Position numbers and translations under genes: made by a program. From WRAI01 sp031549605 (GTDB lineage: Bacteria; Bacillota; Clostridia; Oscillospirales; UBA929): a stretch of 12,130 nt of DNA. Positions 6,285 through 12,130 of the stretch are shown piece by piece. Position 1 is the first letter of the stretch. Each line of letters begins with the position of its first letter. The DNA lies in contig JAVBPM010000022.1 of NCBI GenBank assembly GCA_031549605.1, positions 1 through 12,130 of the forward strand. Reading direction: 5' to 3'. The notes below the pieces were generated by a model. It searched no databases. It was not told the DNA's origin and saw only the letters and a list, made by a program, of their open reading frames with translations.

Positions 6285-6728
6285 ATGTCTGCCAACACCC
6301 GCCGCATTGCCCTTGTGCTGTGTGCTGTGCTGATTATCGCCGCACTCGCCACGGGCGTTATCCTGCTTACCGCCGGCGACTCGAAGCCCGCGGCTGAGTC
6401 GACGCAGCCCAATCTGCAACAGCTGCTCGCCAACGAGCAGGCCAACGCGCGAGCCCTCTATCTCGCCGCGCAATCGGTTGTCACGCTGGCATACGGCGAT
6501 GACGTGCCAGCAGCCGACGTCTTTGCCGACGGCGTGCTGACAGACGCCTACAAGGCCAAAATGGCCGACTTCCTGGAAGCCGAGCAGATAGTATTGGTCA
6601 ACCACGACTGCGTTATTACCGGCACTCTTGAGCAGGGCGTCTCCCAAGTGCGCTTTGTCGGCGAGAGCGGCTACACCAACATCTTTCGCCCCGGCGAAGA
6701 AATCGAGCAGTTACCGCCCGCGAAATAG
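6285..6728 (+). CDS. Small single-pass membrane protein, function unknown
   Basis: This 147-residue protein has a short basic N-terminus (MSANTRRI), one strongly hydrophobic helix at about 8-30, and an extracellular domain of about 115 residues. AAAGGAGG lies 8 nt before the ATG. After the membrane helix come NEQANARALYLAAQSVVTLAYGD-type residues (about 50-70, predicted helical) and then a mixed segment ending in GESGYTNIFRPGEEIEQLP. The layout of hydrophobic helix, amphipathic helix and small domain recalls the pilin/pseudopilin fold. The GFTLIE-type prepilin cleavage motif is missing, so I do not assign it. It stands alone, divergent from the protease operon and convergent with ypeB. Confidence 0.75.
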   Translation: MSANTRRIALVLCAVLIIAALATGVILLTAGDSKPAAESTQPNLQQLLANEQANARALYLAAQSVVTLAYGDDVPAADVFADGVLTDAYKAKMADFLEAEQIVLVNHDCVITGTLEQGVSQVRFVGESGYTNIFRPGEEIEQLPPAK

Positions 6729-6742
6729 TCTTACGCTTTGAC

Positions 6743-6779
6743 AAAGCCGCCACCGTTCACACGAACAGTGGCGGCTTTT
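6743..6779. terminator. Bidirectional hairpin terminator
   Basis: AAAGCCGCCAC (6743-6753) pairs with GTGGCGGCTTT (6768-6778). One C-A mismatch and a further GTT/AAC pairing shorten the loop to six bases. The stem ends in four T on the plus strand and three T plus GT on the minus strand. It lies 14 bp after one stop codon and 22 bp before the opposing one. Confidence 0.8.
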
Positions 6780-6801
6780 GCGAAACAACTTCAACAGTCA
6801 G

Positions 6802-8133
6802 CTACACCACCAGCACGCCGTTCTCGTCCTCCAACAGGATCAAAATGCGCTCCTCGACGCCCGACTGCTCATTATAATACAGCAGGTAGTTCTCGCCGTC
6901 GGTACCCTTGCCCTGCACCTCGACGCAGGCGACGTCGTTCAGGCCGTTGCTGGGAATAATGACCCGCCGCGCTTCCTGCACGCGCACCGTGGCGCGGGCG
7001 CGGGTCTCGGCGGCGCCGACCGTCAGCTTGGGCGGTTGCAGTGCGCGCGCCGCGTGGTTCATCAGGTAGCCGGTGGCGTCGAGCTGCATCATGGCGCCGT
7101 CGGCCAAATCGATGGTGATTTTAATCAGGTCGGGGTAGCACAGAATGCCGTCCTGCACGGCGTGGAAGTTGATAAACAGCTCGCCGCCCTCATTATAATA
7201 GTAGCTGTGCTGCAAGTCTGTATACCCGGCGCGGTCGAGCGTCTCGCGCGCTTTTTTGATGGCCTGCTCGGGCGACAGCTTGACCTCTCCGGCGTAGCGC
7301 GACGTGCTGACGCTGAGCACGCGCCCGCCTTTTTTGCTGACGCGCACGTCGATGGTGTCGCCGCCGCTCTGCCCTGAAAAGCTGTAGAAGTCGATGGGCA
7401 GGTTGCTGCCCTCCCCTGTCGGCTTGAGCGTGCTCTGCACCAGCTGCTCGGCGATTTTCAGCGCGGCGTCGGCGCTGACCTCCGGCTCGTTTTCAATGGC
7501 CTTGGCGGTGCGCTGGCTGATGTGGTCGGAAAAGGGTCCGTCGTAAATCAGCGACGCGTACTCGGGAAACGCCGCCTCCATCTCCTTAATCGAGTCGCCC
7601 ATGGCGCTGGGCGCTTCCTGAACCGCCGCGTTCATGACCTCGGCTAGGCTGACCTGCCGCGTGTGCACCGTTTGCAGCACGCCGTTGAGGCTGCCCGCCA
7701 GCGCCTTGGCCGTCTGCGACAGCTGGGTCAGCTGCTCGCGGTCGGTCTGCGCTATCGGCTTGCCCGCCGTCGCCGTGCGGCTTACGGTCAGCGCGTAGTC
7801 GCCCACCTGCGACAAAAACTGCGCCGTTTTGGCCAGGTCGCGGCTCTCGAACGGCAGCGCGCTCAGCGCCGCGCTGGCCGCCGCCGACTGGCGCGCGATG
7901 TCGGCGCCGAACATGGCCGACATGGCCGGCGTGGTGGCGACATTGCCCTTTTGCAGCGCCGTGTCAATCTGCTGCACGCCGTTGACCAAATCGGCAAACG
8001 CCCGCTGGTAGCCGTACTCCAGCCGCCGCTCGGCCTCCTGCGCGTCGTGAAAGCTGTTCATGGCCATGCCGGTCATCACCGCCAGCGCCGCGGTCATAAA
8101 CGCCACGACGCGTATCCATCCCCGCCGCGTCAC
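6802..8133 (-). CDS. ypeB: Spore germination protein YpeB
   Basis: This 443-residue protein matches YpeB, the membrane-anchored partner needed to assemble and stabilise the cortex-lytic enzyme SleB in the spore envelope. A membrane helix lies at about 7-25, followed by a long Ala/Gln-rich, largely helical region (about 28-200) and C-terminal PepSY-like domains. Diagnostic stretches include LSPEQAIKKARETLDRAGY, then a segment ending in GYLMNHAAR, and a final segment rich in E/Y with YYNEQSGVEERILIL. The length is close to the usual 450 or so. The start is GTG at 8131-8133, supported by AAGGAGGAG about 7 nt upstream, which is itself the end of tepA. The gap to tepA is 1 bp, so translation is probably coupled. 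The usual partner gene sleB is not on either side within this window. Confidence 0.9.
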   Translation of the reverse strand: MTRRGWIRVVAFMTAALAVMTGMAMNSFHDAQEAERRLEYGYQRAFADLVNGVQQIDTALQKGNVATTPAMSAMFGADIARQSAAASAALSALPFESRDLAKTAQFLSQVGDYALTVSRTATAGKPIAQTDREQLTQLSQTAKALAGSLNGVLQTVHTRQVSLAEVMNAAVQEAPSAMGDSIKEMEAAFPEYASLIYDGPFSDHISQRTAKAIENEPEVSADAALKIAEQLVQSTLKPTGEGSNLPIDFYSFSGQSGGDTIDVRVSKKGGRVLSVSTSRYAGEVKLSPEQAIKKARETLDRAGYTDLQHSYYYNEGGELFINFHAVQDGILCYPDLIKITIDLADGAMMQLDATGYLMNHAARALQPPKLTVGAAETRARATVRVQEARRVIIPSNGLNDVACVEVQGKGTDGENYLLYYNEQSGVEERILILLEDENGVLVV

Positions 8134-8134
8134 G

Positions 8135-8905
8135 CTACAACTCCTCCTTGGTCAGGCTTTGGCTCGGCCGGTCGGTTGTGACGTCGCTGTCGGTTGGATT
8201 GTCGTTGATGCCCAGCGCCTTCTTGCGCACGTCAATCAGGCCGTGCAGCGCGTCGAGCGCGTCGCTTAACCCGCCCAGCTTGTCAATCAGCCCCAGCGAC
8301 ACCGCCTCGTCGCCGTAGATTACCGAGCCGACGTCGGCGGCCAGCTCGTCGGTCTTGAGCATCAGCTCGCGAAACTTGTTGCCGTCAATGCGCGAGTTTT
8401 TGCCGACAAAGTCGACGATGCGCTCCTGTATCTTCTCAAAATAGTGGAAGGTCTGCGGCACGCCAATGACCAGCCCGTTGAGCCGCACGGGGTGGATGGT
8501 CATCGCGGCACTCGACGCGATAAACGACACCTTGGCCGCCACGGCCAGCGGCACGCCAATCGAGTGCCCGCCACCCAGCACCAGCGACACCGTCGGCTTG
8601 CGCATACTGGCCACCAGCTCGGCAATGGCCAGCCCCGCCTCAATGTCGCCGCCCATGGTGTTGAGCAAGATCAGCAGCCCGTCGATGTCGTCAGACTCCT
8701 CAATCGACGCCAGCTGCGGCATGATGTGCTCGTATTTGGTTGTCTTGGTGTTGGGCGGCAGCAGCTGGTGGCCCTCGACCTGCCCGACAATGGTCAGGCA
8801 GTGGATGCTGTACTTTTTGCTCTTGACCATCGTGCTGCCCGTCTCAATCAGATTTTGCAGCGTGTCGCCGGTCACCGGCACATCGGCCAGATTGTCGTTG
8901 TCCAT
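8135..8905 (-). CDS. tepA: ClpP-class serine protease TepA
   Basis: This 256-residue cytoplasmic protein belongs to the ClpP/crotonase-fold proteases of the TepA (YmfB, translocation-enhancing) group of sporulating Firmicutes. The likely nucleophile is Ser115 in GGGHSIG (111-117), with His138 in SAAMTIHP and an Asp near 191 (AADVGSVIYG) completing the triad. NTMGGDIEAG (82-91) forms the oxyanion-hole region. DEAVSLGLIDKLGGL (199-213) is typical of the family's end, followed by a polar tail. I choose the ATG at 8903-8905, because AAAGGAAGTGA sits about 9 nt before it. The GTG at 8915-8917 is part of that ribosome site. It is the first gene of a pair with ypeB, so a developmental role in sporulation is plausible, but the substrate is not known from the sequence. 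Confidence 0.9.
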   Translation of the reverse strand: MDNDNLADVPVTGDTLQNLIETGSTMVKSKKYSIHCLTIVGQVEGHQLLPPNTKTTKYEHIMPQLASIEESDDIDGLLILLNTMGGDIEAGLAIAELVASMRKPTVSLVLGGGHSIGVPLAVAAKVSFIASSAAMTIHPVRLNGLVIGVPQTFHYFEKIQERIVDFVGKNSRIDGNKFRELMLKTDELAADVGSVIYGDEAVSLGLIDKLGGLSDALDALHGLIDVRKKALGINDNPTDSDVTTDRPSQSLTKEEL

Positions 8906-9089
8906 GGCAAAAATCACTTCCTTTGGGCGCTATTTTCCCCCGTCGCGGTCGCTTTTATTTATCGCCGCCGCGCGGATAAAATCTTCTTTTAAAAAGCGGA
9001 ACTTCCCGCCGCCGCGCGCGTCATACTGTTATGGTGTCTTGAGCGAACCAGCCCGACTGTGCTAGTTTACATAACTTTTATACACATTT

Positions 9090-9096
9090 TGTCGAA
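9090..9096 (+). promoter_or_regulatory. Consensus Spo0A box upstream of the surface protein gene
   Basis: TGTCGAA within TTTTGTCGAAAAA matches the 0A box fully, with T/A flanks as in known sites. It is about 30 bp upstream of the -35 element. Together with the site at 5914-5920 it shares CA(C/T)ATTTTGTCGAAA, a longer match than the core box. Confidence 0.5.
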
Positions 9097-9125
9097 AAAC
9101 ATTTCATTTATATTACATTTTTGCG

Positions 9126-9141
9126 TTGACTTAAAGGTCAA
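9126..9141. promoter_or_regulatory. Inverted repeat over the -35 element
   Basis: TTGAC (9126-9130) and GTCAA (9137-9141) form an inverted repeat with a 6-bp centre. Its position over the -35 box would suit a repressor. The arms are short, so chance is possible. Confidence 0.3.
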
Positions 9142-9154
9142 CCGATGGTACAAT
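9126..9154 (+). promoter_or_regulatory. Strong sigma-A-type promoter of the surface protein gene
   Basis: TTGACT (9126-9131) and TACAAT (9149-9154) each match the consensus at five of six bases and are separated by exactly 17 bp. The start would be near 9161, about 65 nt before the ATG. Confidence 0.8.
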
Positions 9155-9192
9155 TTTGCTGTCTGCATTCATGCGAAAAAACGAGTTAAAAA

Positions 9193-9205
9193 CGCCCCAC
9201 GGGCG
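9193..9205 (+). other. Small hairpin in the leader of the surface protein mRNA
   Basis: CGCCC (9193-9197) pairs with GGGCG (9201-9205) around CAC, six bases upstream of the ribosome site CGGAGG. It could tune translation, but it is short and not matched to a known riboswitch. Confidence 0.3.
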
Positions 9206-9225
9206 ATAAACGGAGGAAGTTACAT

Positions 9226-12130
9226 ATGAAGCTCAAGCATCGCATCACGTCCCTGGTTCTGGTCCTGGCCTTTGTGCTTACATTGGCCCCTGTTCTGCCC
9301 CTCTCTGCCTCGGCGGAGCAGACCATCAATGTGGTTGACACGACCACTTTGCTGGCGGCAGTGACGACCGCCGAAGACGGCGACACCATCCATCTGGCTG
9401 ACGGTCTTTACGAGCTGCCCAGCTCGCTGATTGTCGACAAGGCGCTTCACCTTGTCGGCGAGAGCAAGGACGGCGTGGTCATTAAGCCGACCGCCGGGTT
9501 TGCCAAGATGAATCCGGCACTCACCGTTTCCTTCCCCTTCCCTGCGGTGGGCAGCCCGCTAACCACACAAAACCTGCGCCCGCTGATTCACTTCACCGGC
9601 ACCAGCGGCACTTCCTCCATGAGTGACTTGACCATTGCCGGTCCCTTTCCCTCCACCTGTGACAACTCCAGCGCCATTGTCAGCGACGCCGACAAGCTGA
9701 CGCTGACCAATATGGTTGTCACCGAAATCAACACCGGCGTCATCAACGGCGCGCAGGGCGGCCGCGCCATTGTCGGCCGTACCGGCGACCTGACGCTAAA
9801 AGGCGTCAGCATCTCCAACTTCAACAAAAACGCGTTGCAGTTCCATTCAACCGGCAACCTGCTGGTCGAGGGCTGCACCATTAGCGGTGCGGCCACCGCC
9901 GCCAACGCCCAAAACGGTATTTTGGTCACCGGCGGTACCGCTGAAATCCGCGACAACGCCATCAGTGGCTTGCTGTATACCACCCCCATCGCCTGTGCCA
10001 TTCTGATTGCTTACAACGACAACATCAACGCCGTTGTGACAGGCAACACCATTTCCAACGTCGACACCGCCGTCGACCAGGAGGGCGGTAGCAACACCGT
10101 TGCCGCCATGGGCAACACATTGGACAATGTCAACCTTGGCTTTGACATCTCCAATGGCGCCACGCTCTACTACGGCGACAACACCTACACTAATGTCACC
10201 ACTGTCAGCCAGCTCGACCCGGGCGACACTGGCGGCGGCGGCGAGGAGCAGGTACAGCTGCCCAAGGGCGCTGAGTTTGACATTGACAGCATCGACTTTG
10301 AAATCGTTGACAGCAGCGTCACGCCTGTGTTCAGCCACTATATCCTGCAGGACGACTCAAGTTCTACCGACACACCGGCCATTACGCCGGTCATCACCTG
10401 GGCGTCGGACGACGACTGCGTGACGGTCAACGCCACTACCGGTGCCATCACCCCCGTTTCGGTGGGCAGCGCCACAGTGACGGCTTCCTTTGTCTTCTAC
10501 CTGATTGACAAGGACACCTTCCCCGACCTGTTTGTCTCCTTCGACGTCGACATTGATGTCACGGTGAGCGACCTGCCCGTCATTTACCTCAACGGCGCGA
10601 CGGGTCTGGACACCAACGACGGTCTGACCGCCGCGACAGCGGTTAAGACGCTGGCAAAAGCCTACGACAAACTGAGTGTCAACGGCGGCACCATCGTCGT
10701 TTGCGGCGCCACATCGCAGGATGCGGCGCTCACCCTGCCTAACAAACCGGTTGTTATCACCAACTACGACGGCACGACCACCTACGCGGCCGCGCTGTCG
10801 ATCAAAGGTGACCTGACCATGCAGGCACCGTTGACCTTTGAAAAGCTGACGCTGACCTCCACCGCCAACAAAAACATCTTTGCTCAAGGCCACGCGCTGA
10901 TTTTTGGCGAAGATGTGGTTATGCAAAATAAAATGAACCTCTACGGCGGTGCCAACAGCGCTGGCGTGACCGGCAACACCAGCATCGCCATTGCCAGCGG
11001 TAACTTTACCGGCGTCTACGGCGGCGCCAACACCGGCGCGGTCACCGGCAATACCAGCATCGCGATTACCGGCGGCACGATTTCGTCCGTCTACGGCGGC
11101 GGCAACGGCGCGGCCAGCACCGTCACCGGCGACACGTCGGTTGCCATCACAGGCGTCGCCGTTACGACGGTCGGCGGCGGCAGCAACGCCGGCACTGTCG
11201 ACGGCAGCACCAGCGTCAACATCTCCAACATTACGCTGTCGGCGGCCATGACCGTCTACGGCGGCGGCAACACCGGGGCCGTGAACGGCAACACAACGAT
11301 TACCTTGAACAACGTTAACAAAGGCACCCCTGCGCTCAACTTGATTGGCGGCGGCAAGAGCGGCAACGTCGGCGGCAGCACTGCCATTACGCTGACCGAC
11401 AGCACCTGCAGCGCCATCACCGGCGGCTCCACCACCGGCAACATCGGCGGCGGCACGACCATTACACTGACCGACAGCACCAGCACCACCATTGTCGGCG
11501 GTAGCGCCACCGGCAGCGTGACCAGCAGTACCAGCATCACGCTGACCGACAGCACCAGCACCAACATTACCGGCGGCTGCACCAGCGGCACAGTCGGCGG
11601 CAACACCAGCATAGCGCTTACCGGCTCGACGGCGGCCACCATCTATGGCGGCGGCGGCGCGGGCACCACGGCCAGCACCGCCCATGTCACGGGCAGCTCG
11701 ACCATCCTGCTGGACAACAGCACGGCCGCCAACATTTACGGCGGCGGCACGGGCAAGGCGGCCAACGCCACAGATGCGGCCATTACGCCCACCATTGACA
11801 GCACCAGCATTACCATTCGAAACAACAGCACCGTCACCGCCTCGGTCTACGGCGGCGGTGACCTCGGCAGCGTGACCAACGCGGCGGTGATTACCATCAC
11901 CGACAGCTCCATTGGCAGCACGGTCTACGGCGGTTCGAAGGGCGCTTACACCCTGCTCCCAATCGGCACCACGCACTACGACCCGCCGAGCTGGGTCAAG
12001 GCACCGGTGGGCAGCACGTCGGTCACCATTACCAACTCCACGGTTACCACCGCCGTTTACGGCGGCGGCAGCTACGGCACTGTTACCGGCAACACCGCCG
12101 TGACACTCAACGGCGTGACCACCAAGTCTG
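9226..12130 (+). CDS. Giant secreted beta-helix/glycine-rich repeat surface protein (3' end outside window)
   Basis: At least 968 codons are open to the window edge with no stop. GGAGG lies 9 nt before the ATG at 9226. Residues 1-30 are a signal peptide ending in SASA, with cleavage likely before EQ. Residues about 31-330 look like a right-handed parallel beta-helix (pectin-lyase-like): EDGDTIHLADGLYEL is followed by short Asn/Gly-turn repeats. A linker at about 332-345 contains GDTGGGGEE. Residues about 346-451 resemble a Big2-type bacterial Ig domain, with VITWASDDDCVTVNATTGAI. From 452, VIYLNGATGLDTNDGLTAAT opens a second beta-helix-like region. Residues 572 onward are about 14 repeats of the VYGGGNTGAVTGNTSIAI type. 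It is rich in Thr, Ser, Gly and Asn. A surface adhesin or envelope coat role is likely; no catalytic motif was seen. The wall anchor, if any, lies beyond the window. Confidence 0.88.
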   Translation, partial: MKLKHRITSLVLVLAFVLTLAPVLPLSASAEQTINVVDTTTLLAAVTTAEDGDTIHLADGLYELPSSLIVDKALHLVGESKDGVVIKPTAGFAKMNPALTVSFPFPAVGSPLTTQNLRPLIHFTGTSGTSSMSDLTIAGPFPSTCDNSSAIVSDADKLTLTNMVVTEINTGVINGAQGGRAIVGRTGDLTLKGVSISNFNKNALQFHSTGNLLVEGCTISGAATAANAQNGILVTGGTAEIRDNAISGLLYTTPIACAILIAYNDNINAVVTGNTISNVDTAVDQEGGSNTVAAMGNTLDNVNLGFDISNGATLYYGDNTYTNVTTVSQLDPGDTGGGGEEQVQLPKGAEFDIDSIDFEIVDSSVTPVFSHYILQDDSSSTDTPAITPVITWASDDDCVTVNATTGAITPVSVGSATVTASFVFYLIDKDTFPDLFVSFDVDIDVTVSDLPVIYLNGATGLDTNDGLTAATAVKTLAKAYDKLSVNGGTIVVCGATSQDAALTLPNKPVVITNYDGTTTYAAALSIKGDLTMQAPLTFEKLTLTSTANKNIFAQGHALIFGEDVVMQNKMNLYGGANSAGVTGNTSIAIASGNFTGVYGGANTGAVTGNTSIAITGGTISSVYGGGNGAASTVTGDTSVAITGVAVTTVGGGSNAGTVDGSTSVNISNITLSAAMTVYGGGNTGAVNGNTTITLNNVNKGTPALNLIGGGKSGNVGGSTAITLTDSTCSAITGGSTTGNIGGGTTITLTDSTSTTIVGGSATGSVTSSTSITLTDSTSTNITGGCTSGTVGGNTSIALTGSTAATIYGGGGAGTTASTAHVTGSSTILLDNSTAANIYGGGTGKAANATDAAITPTIDSTSITIRNNSTVTASVYGGGDLGSVTNAAVITITDSSIGSTVYGGSKGAYTLLPIGTTHYDPPSWVKAPVGSTSVTITNSTVTTAVYGGGSYGTVTGNTAVTLNGVTTKS
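10939..12130 (+). repeat. Glycine-rich repeats of about 25 codons (about 14 units)
   Basis: Each unit begins (V/I/L)-x-G-G and continues x-x-x-G-x-V-x-G-x-T-(S/T)-I-x-(I/L), then a variable turn. Six units are exactly 25 residues, and the central units recur at exactly 75 bp (11386, 11461, 11536, 11611). Longer units carry insertions, for example one around 11945-12000 with HYDPPSSWVKAP. The pattern suits one beta-helix rung or pair of rungs per unit. The array continues past the window. Confidence 0.88.

Larger units (their letters stand above)
8906..9225. other. Divergent intergenic region, 320 bp
   Basis: This region separates tepA (minus) from the large surface protein gene (plus). The tepA-side half is GC-rich and has GCCGCCGCGCG twice (near 8965 and 9010) around an AT-rich patch. 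I see no clear promoter for tepA. The other half is AT-rich and holds a Spo0A-like box, a strong promoter and a leader of about 65 nt. Confidence 0.7.

Noticed and set aside
6778..7377. Plus-strand open frame of 199 codons opposite ypeB
   Set aside because: It overlaps the confidently identified ypeB on the other strand and its translation shows no domain. It is a codon-bias shadow.
9171..9209. Twelve-codon open frame in the surface protein leader
   Set aside because: It has an ATG and a stop but no Shine-Dalgarno sequence, so there is no support for translation.
10357..11976. Long minus-strand open frame of 539 codons opposite the surface protein gene
   Set aside because: It is Ala/Gly/Val-rich low-complexity sequence caused by GC-rich repeats on the coding strand. 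It has no supported start or domain, while the plus-strand frame has a signal peptide, ribosome site and clear domains.

Overview
The window suggests a spore-forming Firmicute, most likely a GC-rich member of the Clostridia. It carries ypeB (spore germination) and tepA (a ClpP-class protease of sporulating Firmicutes), strong Gram-positive Shine-Dalgarno sequences, lipoprotein signal peptides, and matches to the Spo0A binding box. No RNA gene, CRISPR array, insertion sequence or phage gene was seen. No species can be named from the sequence alone.

Layout, left to right. (1) Positions 6-1385, plus strand: a flavin/iron-sulfur NADPH-dependent glutamate synthase-type protein (gltA/NfnB family), closed by a perfect 19-bp hairpin. 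(2) Positions 1458-5813, minus strand: a four-gene run, probably one operon, read right to left. It begins with a secreted zinc metalloprotease of 638 residues that carries four exact 80-residue Cys/His-rich repeats. Three paralogous lipoproteins of unknown function follow. The lipoprotein array shows clear signs of recent duplication and gene conversion: a 137-bp block differing at only two silent sites, mosaic similarity among the paralogues, and a 27-bp leftover of the protease gene's 3' end in front of the last copy. (3) Positions 5814-6284: a gene-free divergent region with a consensus Spo0A box and a one-mismatch partner placed just upstream of a candidate protease promoter. (4) Positions 6285-6728, plus: a small single-pass membrane protein of unknown function, ending at a hairpin shared with the convergent operon. 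(5) Positions 6802-8905, minus: tepA and ypeB, 1 bp apart and probably co-translated. The cortex hydrolase gene sleB, usual partner of ypeB, is absent here. (6) Positions 8906-9225: a divergent intergenic region with a near-ideal sigma-A promoter, an inverted repeat over its -35 element and another consensus Spo0A box. (7) Positions 9226 to the right edge, plus: a secreted surface protein of at least 968 residues with a beta-helix region, a Big2-like Ig domain, a second beta-helix start and about fourteen glycine-rich repeats of roughly 25 residues. It is cut by the window end.

How the parts may work together. The spore genes and the Spo0A-like sites point to a neighbourhood active around the switch to stationary phase and sporulation. 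The protease/lipoprotein cassette and the giant repeat protein both look like envelope-facing products possibly under Spo0A control. The most unusual element is the protease plus three homogenised lipoproteins, which I do not recognise as a described system. Its function (substrate, inhibitor or partner relationship) is inference only.
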